Below are positions 53,528 to 62,562 of a stretch of DNA of 64,000 nt, in pieces; within the stretch, counting starts at the first letter, position 1; every line of letters starts with the position of its first letter. Under the pieces are notes generated by a model. It was not told the DNA's origin, ran no database searches, and saw only the letters and a list, made by a program, of their open reading frames with translations. This DNA is from Parashewanella sp965200795 (GTDB lineage: Bacteria; Pseudomonadota; Gammaproteobacteria; Enterobacterales; Shewanellaceae), in contig CBDAVB010000013.1 of NCBI GenBank assembly GCA_965200795.1, forward strand, positions 310,001 to 374,000, read 5' to 3'. A program made the position numbers and the translations under genes.

Positions 53528-54157
53528 ATGAAAACCACTGAAAAAATCCTTAACCTTTTAAAGCTCAATGGCTCATTAACCGCTAAGTTCCTGGCTGAGG
53601 AGCTGAAGCTGACGACGATGGGAGTAAGGCAGCATTTACAAGCGCTTGAAGATTCTCAAGACGTTATTTTTGAGGATGTGGCTGAAGGCCGCGGGCGTCC
53701 TAGCCGCTATTGGCGTCTATCTGAAAATAATGCCGGAGGATTTGAAGACAGGCATGAAGAGTTAACGCTGCAGCTCATTGACTCAGTGAAAGTTGTTTTC
53801 GGTGAGCAAGGGTTAAATCAGCTTATTAAACAAAGAGAGTCGGATGCCTTTGCTGTTTATCATCGTGCGCTGGCGGGTAAGAAGACCTTAAAAGCGAAAG
53901 TCGAAACACTTGCCGGACTGAGAACAAAAGAAGGCTATATGGCGACATGGCTTGCAGACGCGAACGGCTTTTGGCTTATGGAAAATCATTGTCCCATCTG
54001 TGCGGCGGCGACTCAGTGTCAGAATTTTTGCCGTTCTGAGTTAGAGCTGTTTCAGCGATTACTCAGGGGGGCGGCGGAAGTTTCCAGGGCTGAGCATATC
54101 ATCCGGGGTGCCAGAAGGTGCGCTTATAAGATTAAGAGCCGGGAGAGTCAGCGTTAA
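53528..54157 (+). CDS. SufR-like HTH regulator with Fe-S cysteine cluster
   Basis: 209 residues. An N-terminal winged HTH (KILNLLKLNGSLTAKFLAEELKLTTMGVRQHLQALED) with the wing AEGRGRPSRYWRLSE is of the ArsR/MarR-related SufR type. The C-terminal third has the Cys arrangement ENHCPICAAATQCQNFC and RRCAYKI, spaced as in [4Fe-4S]-binding SufR regulators. Such proteins sense iron-sulphur status or oxidative stress and usually repress suf-like genes. No suf genes are near; the adjacent divergent target is the cluster of small helical proteins. The gene has no other obvious partner, so regulation of that cluster is inferred. Confidence 0.85.
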   Translation: MKTTEKILNLLKLNGSLTAKFLAEELKLTTMGVRQHLQALEDSQDVIFEDVAEGRGRPSRYWRLSENNAGGFEDRHEELTLQLIDSVKVVFGEQGLNQLIKQRESDAFAVYHRALAGKKTLKAKVETLAGLRTKEGYMATWLADANGFWLMENHCPICAAATQCQNFCRSELELFQRLLRGAAEVSRAEHIIRGARRCAYKIKSRESQR

Positions 54158-54412
54158 GACCATCCTGAATTGAGTGAATTCACGCATTTCCGATTGCCTT
54201 TATTTTATGTGTACATATTTTGATCGAGAGCGTGTTTACGTATTATCCGAAAGATTCTTTTTGATGTGTTCTGTACTCACCTTCATGATTTTTGTAATTT
54301 TATGATTTTAAAATTGTTAACTTGAGGTAAAAGTCAGGTTTTTTAAGAGCAAGCTGATAAAGTTTCTCAGAGTTTATCCGATAACAGGTAAAGTAATTAT
54401 CGGAGTAATAAA

Positions 54413-54598
54413 ATGAATATTAACGGCGTTAATCCGCAACCTAACGTGAGTAACGCAACGGCCAATACCAAAATGCTGGTTAAGGCAAAAGAGCACCAGG
54501 AAATGCAGGGGCAAATGGCATTACAGCTCATTGAGGCGGCTGACATATCTCCAAAGCCCGCGGGCAGTTCGGGTCATATTATTAATACTAAGGTTTAG
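54413..54598 (+). CDS. Small YjfB-like motility-family protein
   Basis: 61 residues with a CGGAG ribosome binding site. The pattern MNINGVN...KMLVKAKEHQEMQGQMALQLIEAA and GSSGHIINTKV resembles the YjfB family of short proteins of unknown biochemical role, which are labelled putative motility proteins and usually end in a conserved G-x-x-I-D/N-x-K/x-V motif. No flagellar genes are visible here. The match is short and was judged by eye. It is a single gene with its own AT-rich promoter region, 256 nt after the regulator. Confidence 0.6.
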   Translation: MNINGVNPQPNVSNATANTKMLVKAKEHQEMQGQMALQLIEAADISPKPAGSSGHIINTKV

Positions 54599-54629
54599 TG
54601 CCGGCGTATCTGAGAAAAAGATTAACTCA

Positions 54630-54801
54630 TTATCCCGGAAAAAGCGGCCGGCGGCGTTCTTAAACGCGGATAAAATTACCGGGATAAAAAACTGTCGTTA
54701 CTCCTTTTGCCGGCGGCAAGGCTTGAATAACAGTTTAACGCCGCCGGTAATCTTAGCCGGTTTATGTACGTCAGGCATTCACCGGGTAAGTGAAGTCGAA
54801 C
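54630..54801 (+). repeat. Intergenic repeat element, best-preserved copy
   Basis: It starts TTATCCCGGAAAAAGC, contains the core (54675-54703), a GGCTTGAATAACAGTTTAAC word, TTAGCCGGTTTATG and ends near CATTCACCGG. The copy at 59912-60123 has the same words in the same order. No gene is seen inside. Confidence 0.75.
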
Positions 54802-54859
54802 TGCTTTTCTAATTAAACATGATACAGTTATCGGACTTTTATGCGTCCGAGCGCTTTTT

Positions 54860-56707
54860 TCAGGATGATCGTCTAAAATATATCGAGTCTTCACTTAACC
54901 GCTCTTTAGACCACGTTTCTGTGGTCTTTACCGGAGAAGCCGGATCTGATATCGGCTCGAACTGAGTGCAGATACGATAAAACTTTTCATTTTGCCTTTT
55001 CCTGAATAAGTTACCGTATTTGTTCAGGATTAATGTATCACCGGTTCTTCTTGTATAGCGATATGTTCCGTCAGGGGATAATTCAAATTTACGATCACAG
55101 AACATCGTATAATTCGTTTCTGATTGTAGGCAATACTTGTTTTCAATGGTTACCACTATAGGCTTTGCGAAACCACCCGGCGTTTGCTGAGTTGTTTTGC
55201 TGCTGAGTGCTCCTGTGTCATTATGCTGCCCGGGGGGAGCTGAACGGTCACCGGAATTCATCAATGTCGGTTGAGGTAACGGGCTACGGAAAGAAAATTC
55301 ATTATTTTCAGCGCCCTGAGCCGGCAGATGCGCCTGAGCGATTTTCATGAATTTATTTTCTTCGATAAGCAGATAATTGCCGTAAACTGAAAGATGATAC
55401 ACTTTGCCTTCGGCGTCCAGGACATACGCATCTTCATTGATAACGTAATGATACAGACGTAAGCTTTTATTGTATTTGAAAGGGATCCCGCAATATGTTT
55501 TCTGTATTTTAATCAGCCCCTTATGGTTATTTTTATCGACAGGTACAGGCTTACCTGTGACCCTTGTTTTATCCTCAGGGAGAAACGGCGGCGATGAAGT
55601 TAAGTCATGTTTGTCCGTGTGCCGGAGTGAGCTTGTCAGGCTGTCCCTTGCTGAACCTTGACTGCCCTTGAGACTCTCCGGACCGGCAGTCCCTGTTACG
55701 GAGCTATGCCAATAACCGGGAGGCATGCCTGAGGCTGAATTATCGCGGCGGATGCTTGCTGACTCCTGCTGTTTTGTAGCTTCAGTTAAATATTTCAGAG
55801 CCAGATATCCCTTGGCCGGTGAGGGCGTCCGGTTCGCCGCGGCGGAAGAGAAAGGCGTGCCTGACGCGCCGCGGCCGGGGCTGTTCGCCGTACTTGTTGA
55901 GGGGGCCGCGTACGAGGGATTTAATGGTAACCTGAGTCTTCCGCGCTCCGCTTGCCCTTCAGTGAAGGACGGGCTCAGGCTTTTATCTGACTGTGTTCGT
56001 GAGAGGGTAACCCCTCTCATTCCGTAAGTTAAATTAGTGGACATGTTCAATTTACTCACATCATTTTTACTTCTGTCGCCGGCGTAAAAGATAGGTTTAT
56101 CATAAACCGCTGTCGGCTCTGGAGCGACCGGAGGGAATTCAGTGTATCTTTTCGGAGGGAATTCAGTGTATCTTTTCGGCCCGTGAGGATAACCGTGACC
56201 GGCGCGGAGCGGGTTTTCAAATTTATCCGCGGGCTCTTCAGCGGAGAAAGGGAACTGTCGTAAAAGCGCGATATCAGGCGGCGGATTTGTTAACGGAGCC
56301 CGCTTACTTGCGGCGGTTGACGCTTCTTGAGTGAACTTATCCGTGTTAATTGAACTGTCCAGTTCCACCACATAATCTTTTTTTCTGTGTTTTCCCGCCT
56401 TATGAAACCTGACGGATACGGGGCCGTTACTATCCGCCGGCGCTTCATATGTTACCTGCCAGCTGTTATCCGCGGCTTTTGGGTATCGTTCCTGAAGTAA
56501 CCTTGCGGCTATATCCGCGTAATCTGCCGGAAACGCTGAGAAAAACTGTTTGATATGACGGCGTAAAGAACTTAAGTCTTTATTTCTCAGAGCACTATTG
56601 ATTCCGCCGCCGGATAAATATTGAGTCAGAGAGCCGGTCACAGAGTCGCTTTGCCGGAACCTGCCGTCATCACAGGCAGGCGTTATTACTCTAAAACTAT
56701 CAATCAT
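54860..56707 (-). CDS. Large low-complexity protein with paired C-terminal modules, family not recognised
   Basis: 615 residues. Residues 1-115 look globular. Residues about 130-400 are Ser/Pro/Thr/Gly-rich and disordered, with a tandem KRYTEFPPKRYTEFPP from a perfect 24-bp duplication (56129-56176). The C-terminal 200 residues contain two similar blocks, IKIQKTYCGIPFKYNKSLRL...YGNYLLIEENKFMKI and VVTIENKYCLQSETNYTMFC...YGNLFRKRQNEKFYRI, suggesting a duplicated beta-rich module. No Sec signal is found. It is divergent from the 312-residue protein downstream. Host-directed secretion is plausible but unproved. Confidence 0.72.
   Translation of the reverse strand: MIDSFRVITPACDDGRFRQSDSVTGSLTQYLSGGGINSALRNKDLSSLRRHIKQFFSAFPADYADIAARLLQERYPKAADNSWQVTYEAPADSNGPVSVRFHKAGKHRKKDYVVELDSSINTDKFTQEASTAASKRAPLTNPPPDIALLRQFPFSAEEPADKFENPLRAGHGYPHGPKRYTEFPPKRYTEFPPVAPEPTAVYDKPIFYAGDRSKNDVSKLNMSTNLTYGMRGVTLSRTQSDKSLSPSFTEGQAERGRLRLPLNPSYAAPSTSTANSPGRGASGTPFSSAAANRTPSPAKGYLALKYLTEATKQQESASIRRDNSASGMPPGYWHSSVTGTAGPESLKGSQGSARDSLTSSLRHTDKHDLTSSPPFLPEDKTRVTGKPVPVDKNNHKGLIKIQKTYCGIPFKYNKSLRLYHYVINEDAYVLDAEGKVYHLSVYGNYLLIEENKFMKIAQAHLPAQGAENNEFSFRSPLPQPTLMNSGDRSAPPGQHNDTGALSSKTTQQTPGGFAKPIVVTIENKYCLQSETNYTMFCDRKFELSPDGTYRYTRRTGDTLILNKYGNLFRKRQNEKFYRICTQFEPISDPASPVKTTETWSKERLSEDSIYFRRSS
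56129..56176 (-). repeat. Perfect 24-bp tandem duplication
   Basis: Two identical units starting CGGAGGGAATTCAGTG at 56129 and 56153 encode the doubled eight-residue KRYTEFPP. It is in frame and recent. Confidence 0.92.
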
Positions 56708-57101
56708 ATAAACTACCCTTCACTTCAGTAACCCGGACAGTTTCGCGTATTAAGCTGAGCGACCCGGAATCATGGTAAGGGTTCGCGGTAATACGCTTTG
56801 CGAATAAATCGCCGAAAAGCCGCCGCTCATAACAGCTCCAGTTAATTCTCTTTCAGAGCAAATGTCCAGTCTAAAAAAGCGGCGAAAACTTTTATCGCAT
56901 CGTTATGCTCATCGCCGCTGATGCTCAGCGCCGTTATGTGTTTTGACCGTCAAGGGCATAACAGTGTTTAGTGCCCGGATTTCCAGAACATTTCCTAAAG
57001 ATTAAACTTTGTCCATGTATTTGCGGATAACAAAGAATAAAGTTCATAATCAGCATATAAATTCAATAAATTTAATAAATTTAAATAATGTGGAGGCGAT
57101 T
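56708..57101. other. Divergent intergenic region between two large unknown genes
   Basis: AT-rich toward the right, with repeated AATAAATTTAATAAATTTAA just before the 57102 gene and a GGAGG site at 57092-57096. No gene is seen. It probably holds the promoters for both divergent genes. Confidence 0.5.
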
Positions 57102-58040
57102 ATGTCTGCTTCGGGTATTGAGAGCCGGCTGGGCCGGGCTGTTGATTACTATTTCGATCAAAATGCGTATATTTCTACTGACAACAGCGAACGCGGTGAT
57201 TTATTTTTCGATGAAAACGGGCGCATTAACATTGACGGTAAGGAATATCAGATTTCTGCTGATGTTCCTGAAAGTGGCGGTATACCTTGTGCTTATAATG
57301 TGTCAGCAAAAAGAATATGGAAATGGGGAACAGGGACTGAACGCGTTAAATTCTTCTTTATAAACGCTAAAGATGCTCTGTTTTGTAAAAACACCGAGAA
57401 AATCTGTACTGAGTTCAGACGGGCCGGGTTAACCCCGGTTAGTCGATTATACGGGGGATCATACAAGGAAGAACATGTTCCAGCCAAGTGCAAACCCCTG
57501 GGTATGACTAATCTTGATGTTATTCGGGAAAAGGATCCAGACGAGTCTGTAAATAATACTGCGTCATTCTGGAAACAAAATGTGAGTGTTGTTCCGGCGG
57601 CGGAAGATAACGCGCTAGCGAATAAGAGAAGATATTGCAGAATCTCAGGTGATCGTTTGACTGAAGATAATGCGGTACTTGTTACGCTAGATACCGGACT
57701 GAAGTTTATGTTATCCCGGCGAGGCATCAAGAACGCTTTATTCCGCAATGATCATTTTGACGAATGGATTTACCGGGACGTCCTGCTTAAAGCTAAGTTT
57801 GAGAAAGTTACTAAAAATGTTTTCGTTAATAAAGATTTTACAGATAAAATTCGTAAACTAAATATGACCATCAGGTGGTGGAATACCGCCGCCGCTGACA
57901 ATGCCGGATATAACTTCTACCAAGGAACGAGAAGGCAAAGGCATCGTAAATTTAATCTTGATGATTATGCTAAAAGAAATTGCGCCGCCGTAAATGACAG
58001 TCGTTCAAGGCCATTCTTCAGAGTGGGCTCAGGACGTTGA
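57102..58040 (+). CDS. Hypothetical protein, family not recognised
   Basis: 312 residues from ATG 57102 with GGAGG 5 nt upstream; the frame is open further back but without a start signal. The protein is beta-rich in look (GDLFFDENGRINIDGKEYQIS; VKFFFINAKDALFCKNTEKIC), with a second set of similar blocks after residue 180 (AVLVTLDTGLKFMLSRRG...). The phrase KICTEFRR recalls RICTQFEP in the divergent 615-residue protein, and both have the K-x-F-x-x-(I/V) block, so the two may share modules. The C-terminal 60 residues are basic (RRQRHRKF). No signal peptide is seen. Confidence 0.68.
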   Translation: MSASGIESRLGRAVDYYFDQNAYISTDNSERGDLFFDENGRINIDGKEYQISADVPESGGIPCAYNVSAKRIWKWGTGTERVKFFFINAKDALFCKNTEKICTEFRRAGLTPVSRLYGGSYKEEHVPAKCKPLGMTNLDVIREKDPDESVNNTASFWKQNVSVVPAAEDNALANKRRYCRISGDRLTEDNAVLVTLDTGLKFMLSRRGIKNALFRNDHFDEWIYRDVLLKAKFEKVTKNVFVNKDFTDKIRKLNMTIRWWNTAAADNAGYNFYQGTRRQRHRKFNLDDYAKRNCAAVNDSRSRPFFRVGSGR

Positions 58041-58362
58041 GGTGTCTGAACCCCGCCGCCGTCATGACGTCAGGGTTTTAGCTGAATGCCGCGTATATTC
58101 CGCGGACTGAGACAGCGTATTTTTTTAATTTTTCTGTGCCGGTGAACCCGTGCGGTAAAGTTTTTATAAGATTTCCTCTTTAATTAAGTTTATTAAATTA
58201 AGTTTATTAATTTTTTTATATTATCAGCTTAGTTTCCTTAATTACTCTGCGGGTGTTTTGTCAGCGATTAAGCCTTAAAGTTTGACCCGGTTCTTTGTTT
58301 GTGATCTTATACTCCCTTTTGGCCGGAGTCCGGACGGAGCACCGGGTTACAGGGTTTTATGT

Positions 58363-59334
58363 ATGAACACTAATAAAGATCATGATTTTTTCTCCTGGCT
58401 GAAAGATTCAGGACGGAGTTATTTCGGTTTATATCATGCTGAGCGTTATCAGGAGGGGCGTTTTCCGGAAAAATACCCGTGTCGTATCAGGCTGGTCTAT
58501 ACACAACGAAGTGAAGCGGTAATTCAGCGGTGGCTGAGTCGTTTTAAAGACGGATTCGCTGTCGCAGTTATTAAACGTGACGCGGGCCTGGAAGGTATTG
58601 AGTTAGCGTTCACTGAATTAAATCACGTGAAACTGCGTGAGCTTAATAAATACGATGATATTTTGGTTTTTACGATAAAATCCCCGTTACCTAATCTGAA
58701 CGAAACCGGTTTGCTGCTGATGGATATGGATTCCACCGCGATTAAGATTGAGTGTATTGACGAACTGGCTAAGATGGCGGGCGCGGGTCACGCCGTCGCT
58801 GACGTGACTCAAAGAGCGATGGCCGGGGAGCTGGATTTTGAGGCCAGTTTAAGACTCAGGGTAAAGCAGCTGGCAGGCGCGCCTGAGAAAATCATTCAGC
58901 AGCTGATTGAGGCGATCCCTTTAACCGACGGATTAACATCCGTGTGCGATGAATTACGCCAGCATAACTGGAAGGTCGCGTTAGCGTCAGGCGGCTTTAC
59001 TCCTTTCGCGGACGCATTAAAGCAAAAATTAAACCTGACAGCCGCTTTCGCTAATACTCTGGCAATCAGTGACGGCAGACTGACCGGTGAGGTTAACGGG
59101 CAAATCGTTGACGCTCAATTTAAAGCGGACGCGATAAAGCGACTATCTGAGACGCATGATATCGCCGGTAATCAGGCGATGGCTATCGGTGACGGCGCCA
59201 ACGACATTCCTATGTTAAAGCAGACCCGTACAGGTATCGCTTTTTACGCCAGGTCTGCCGTAAACGCAGCGGCGGATTATAAAATTGATAAATTAGATTT
59301 GAGAGCTTTACTCTTTTTGACCGAGAGGAGATAG
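58363..59334 (+). CDS. serB: Phosphoserine phosphatase
   Basis: 323 residues from ATG 58363. The C-terminal HAD domain (about 125-323) has the nucleophile motif LLLMDMDSTAIKIECIDELA, motif II LASGGFTPFAD and motif III/IV AMAIGDGANDIPML, all intact. The N-terminal 110 residues are the usual regulatory extension of gammaproteobacterial SerB. It removes phosphate from L-phosphoserine to complete serine synthesis. It is monocistronic, followed by a hairpin at 59340-59360. The 322-nt gap before it (58041-58362) is AT-rich with no gene. Confidence 0.96.
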   Translation: MNTNKDHDFFSWLKDSGRSYFGLYHAERYQEGRFPEKYPCRIRLVYTQRSEAVIQRWLSRFKDGFAVAVIKRDAGLEGIELAFTELNHVKLRELNKYDDILVFTIKSPLPNLNETGLLLMDMDSTAIKIECIDELAKMAGAGHAVADVTQRAMAGELDFEASLRLRVKQLAGAPEKIIQQLIEAIPLTDGLTSVCDELRQHNWKVALASGGFTPFADALKQKLNLTAAFANTLAISDGRLTGEVNGQIVDAQFKADAIKRLSETHDIAGNQAMAIGDGANDIPMLKQTRTGIAFYARSAVNAAADYKIDKLDLRALLFLTERR

Positions 59335-59339
59335 ATCGC

Positions 59340-59360
59340 CGTATTCTGAACAAGAATACG
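59340..59360 (+). terminator. Hairpin after serB
   Basis: CGTATTCT (59340-59347) pairs perfectly with AGAATACG (59353-59360) around a 5-nt loop, six bases after the serB stop. There is no T-run after it on the plus strand. Confidence 0.5.
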
Positions 59361-59372
59361 ACCGCAAGTCAT

Positions 59373-59645
59373 TTACGCCCCCATTGTTACTTTAAACTCA
59401 GGAGGGCTTTTCTTTTTTCGCTGAACATGAGGTATTTGTTCAGCCGTAGAGTGAAAATAAAAAAGCTCTCTGGAGTGTTCCTCTTGTTTTTCCTGTTCAT
59501 CAGCTTCCTCATCTTCCTCATCGTCGTAGATGAGATAAGCTTTTCCTGAAACCATCAGCTCTAAAGCTGAGTTACGGCCACTCTCGGATCCCAGCTCAAT
59601 GACGGATTCAGAGGAGATAAATCCTGAGCGTATTATTGAAACCAT
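59373..59645 (-). CDS. Small acidic protein, family not recognised
   Basis: About 90 residues from ATG 59645 (GGGGGC upstream); an ATG six codons earlier is possible. The middle is a very acidic run YDDEEDEEADEQEKQEEHS. The ends are less charged, with a basic RKKKSPPEF near the C-terminus. It converges on serB with only 38 nt between the stops. No domain is recognised. A chaperone-like or nucleic-acid-mimic role is sometimes seen in such acidic proteins, but nothing specific supports it here. Confidence 0.5.
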   Translation of the reverse strand: MVSIIRSGFISSESVIELGSESGRNSALELMVSGKAYLIYDDEEDEEADEQEKQEEHSRELFYFHSTAEQIPHVQRKKKSPPEFKVTMGA

Positions 59646-59839
59646 GATGCCCCCTGTTAACAAATAACCCGGTTGATCGCCTGACCTTAAATTATGCGCT
59701 ATTGCCGTACACTTGAATTAAACCCGTTATTAATTTTTATATAAATAAAAATTAATGTCGACTGATTACTTATACCTGATCAATATTCTATATCCATTTG
59801 GAATATACAGGTAAAAAGATGAATAATACTCAGAGCGTT

Positions 59840-60123
59840 CCCGAAATAACTTCCCGGTTTGTTACCGCTTAACATCGCTGATATCAAGGCGCGAAGAGTG
59901 ACGTTTAGTCATTAAACCCGGAAAATCAGCCGGCGGCGATCTTAAACTAAACGCAGATAAAATTACCGGCATAGAAAACTGTCGTTACTCCCTTTGTTGA
60001 CAGCAGGGCTTGCATAACAGTTAGCGTAGCGGTTGTTCCGCTGACTGTTATTCGTAACGCCGACGGCGTTAATTTTAGCCGGTTTATGATCCCTCAGCAT
60101 TCACCGGATGGGTAAAATGGAAC
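59840..60123 (+). repeat. Composite repeat: MITE-like end joined to the intergenic repeat
   Basis: 59840-59915 repeats the left 75 bp of the 29261 element (CCCGAAATAACTTCCC... CGCTTAA... TTTAGTCA). It runs into a second full copy of the 54630-type repeat (59912-60123) with the core at 59962-59990. Inside, AACAGTTAGCG/CGCTGACTGTT-like arms form a cruciform. The composite implies that the two repeat types belong to one family or one inserted into the other. It fills most of the gap between the acidic protein gene and the PilZ gene. Confidence 0.7.
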
Positions 60124-60204
60124 GATTAAGTTTTATATTTAATATCAATCACTTGAGGTTACTTTGTACGTACAGCTGAGTTTTTAGGATTACGGGGCAG
60201 TTTC

Positions 60205-62562
60205 TTAATAGGACGCCAGTAATCGAGCTTCGTTGGTTATATCTATGATTTCACCGACTCCTATGGTGTTCCACAGTTTTTTATCCAGAATTTTGGCTTT
60301 ATGCGCCGCGTGAACCGCGACATAATCTCTTTCGCGCGCGATATACCGGGAGTCCGGTTTACCGGTCACGCCGAAAAAGACTCTTAAAGCGATAAACCGG
60401 CCTGTCAGCTTACTTTGTTCAATAAACTGCTTGCGCTCCCGGTTCGAGTTGAAGTGATCGGCCCGGATACACTGTAAACTGAACCTGCCCCCGGACTGAT
60501 TTTTTAAACGCAGGAATAGATCAACGTACGCCATTTCCTGATTTGATTTCATTTTTCTGAGCGCGGTTAAGATGGTCGGTTTGAACAATCCCCGCTCAAA
60601 GACCGGCGCGAGGTTGTACTCCATACGCGCTGAGGCGCCCGCCGCGAATAAGTCGGTGACTCGATTATTTTCGGTGGATACGCCTATAGCCGACAGTTTT
60701 GCTGATTTCTTGGTTTTTTCGATAAAGAAAGGCGTTGAAGGCAGCTTTCGCGTTAACAGATTTTTTAAACCGTCAGACAGCTCTTTCATATTGTCATCAC
60801 TATCAGAGAGCTGTTTAAGCTTCTCTTGGTTGTGGATAATCAGCCGGTCTAAAAATTCTACGCCGGTGTGAGGAGCGTGCCCGATAATCGCTGCCAGATG
60901 CAGCTGCATGCCATTCTTTCTTTGTTTAACTATACGGTAGGGTAATTCGGCAAGCCGTGTCCGGCCGGTTAACGTTTGCAGTTTCGGCAGCGCGATCATA
61001 ACAGGTAAACCGTCCTCAAAGCCGCTGTTTTCAGGCAGTTGTATTTGCAGGCCTCTGGTGGAAATATCACCGGAAACGCCTTTGATGTTTTTTCCGTTCT
61101 GAGAAAGGAGGACTTCCGTCCTAAAGGCATACCTCGGCTCCCGGCGACGCTCGGTGAAATTTAATGAAACGTGCTTTATTTTGTTCTTTGTCTCTTTAGC
61201 CTGGGCAAAAATGTTCAATTCATTCGGACTGACATCGCTCTTAGCCGCACGCAAAATATCTTGTGTGATTTCATCGGTTAAGTCGACTAAATTAATAATA
61301 TGACTGAATTGTGACAGCTGCCGCTCAACCAGAGGTGAATAACGACTGTCATCGCCCGGCAAAATGGCCGTCTTGTAAGTCTGCTCGTGATCAACCGCTT
61401 CAGGTATGAGTTTAATCACTCTGAAACCGGGTTTCGGGGCGCCGAATTTAAAAAACAGGTCGGTCAGACCCGAAGTTAAAAGTTCACTGAAGGTCGCGCT
61501 GTAAAAGTAAGTAATATCCCGAACCGTATGAGTAAAACAAAACAGTAAGCCGGACTCAGCGTTACGGGAATCGGCGAGCAGCGCTCCGACGCGTTCAGGT
61601 GTTAAGGTCTGAGAAAGCTGGCAGATATCTTTTTCGTCATTGAAATAACTTTTTAATCCCTGATTTTCCGGGCTCAGCAGACAATGAGTAACTGAGTCCG
61701 TGACTGAATTTAAGTAGACGGGCAGGTGACGGTAGTGCGGCAGGTACTGACGTTCGTAACCCAGTCCCAGTGTGTTGACGTAAACCTCATTGACATCGAC
61801 TTTGTAGCGGAACTTGTAACCGCGGATCAGGTTTGACAGTATCTTAGTTACATCCTCGGAGCCGCTTATCCGTTTCAGTCTGAGAACGGCATGCTCACCG
61901 TCAAGGGTAGAGTCGACCACTTCATATTCAATGCCTTTATTGAGATCTTTATAGTAATATTCCTGATTAAGCTCAAGCAGTCTGAATAAAATCGGCTGAT
62001 GAGTATCCAAAGTGTGCCTGGCGGGTAACCGGACTCTCGCGCCGCTGACGGACAGATCAATTGTAGTGCCTTTGTATTCGGCTTTGCCTGACTGAGTCGC
62101 GGTAACGTGAATACTGTAATTCATCCGCTCCTCGCGGCGATTGAAGTATGTGCCGAGCACAACACCGGGAACCGTGAAGCTTTCTTCTGTAACCGTTTGC
62201 GCTTCCTGTCTTAACGACAGTAACCGCTTTCTGTGCTCCTCAATGACTTCTTCATAGACACCGACGGTATACTGTTTTCGGTAACGTTCAAGAGCGGCGA
62301 GAAAGCTCTCTTTAGCGGGCGCGTCAAGCATGTGAGTTTGTCGGTTATACTTGACCGCTTCGCACGGAAGTTCTGTCTTATCACGTAAATCGATAATCCG
62401 GTTGCAGCTTGCGGCTAAACGGCTGAGTTCCATCTTTAATAAAAAGCGGTCGGTGCTTGATTCAGAGGCCGTTAAGCGATCAAATATTTCTGAAAAGTCA
62501 GGCTCCGTTAATAGTGGCTTGAGTTGTTCGATTAATGCTCTTTTTACTTCTTCAAAACTCAT
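60205..62562 (-). CDS. Protein with two PilZ (c-di-GMP-binding) domains
   Basis: About 785 residues from ATG 62562; the frame is open 32 codons further upstream. A helical N-terminal region (1-135) precedes PilZ-1 with RREER (142-146) and DLSVSG (169-174). A long central region without a recognised domain follows. PilZ-2 (about 470-570) has RREPR and DISTRG. Both pairs match RxxxR and (D/N)xSxxG, the c-di-GMP contacts. The C-terminal region is unassigned. It should respond to c-di-GMP to control attachment or motility. It stands alone. Confidence 0.88.
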   Translation of the reverse strand: MSFEEVKRALIEQLKPLLTEPDFSEIFDRLTASESSTDRFLLKMELSRLAASCNRIIDLRDKTELPCEAVKYNRQTHMLDAPAKESFLAALERYRKQYTVGVYEEVIEEHRKRLLSLRQEAQTVTEESFTVPGVVLGTYFNRREERMNYSIHVTATQSGKAEYKGTTIDLSVSGARVRLPARHTLDTHQPILFRLLELNQEYYYKDLNKGIEYEVVDSTLDGEHAVLRLKRISGSEDVTKILSNLIRGYKFRYKVDVNEVYVNTLGLGYERQYLPHYRHLPVYLNSVTDSVTHCLLSPENQGLKSYFNDEKDICQLSQTLTPERVGALLADSRNAESGLLFCFTHTVRDITYFYSATFSELLTSGLTDLFFKFGAPKPGFRVIKLIPEAVDHEQTYKTAILPGDDSRYSPLVERQLSQFSHIINLVDLTDEITQDILRAAKSDVSPNELNIFAQAKETKNKIKHVSLNFTERRREPRYAFRTEVLLSQNGKNIKGVSGDISTRGLQIQLPENSGFEDGLPVMIALPKLQTLTGRTRLAELPYRIVKQRKNGMQLHLAAIIGHAPHTGVEFLDRLIIHNQEKLKQLSDSDDNMKELSDGLKNLLTRKLPSTPFFIEKTKKSAKLSAIGVSTENNRVTDLFAAGASARMEYNLAPVFERGLFKPTILTALRKMKSNQEMAYVDLFLRLKNQSGGRFSLQCIRADHFNSNRERKQFIEQSKLTGRFIALRVFFGVTGKPDSRYIARERDYVAVHAAHKAKILDKKLWNTIGVGEIIDITNEARLLASY

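Noticed and set aside
57293..57748. 151-codon minus-strand frame inside the 312-residue gene
   Set aside because: The plus-strand frame is longer and has a GGAGG start signal; the minus frame has none.
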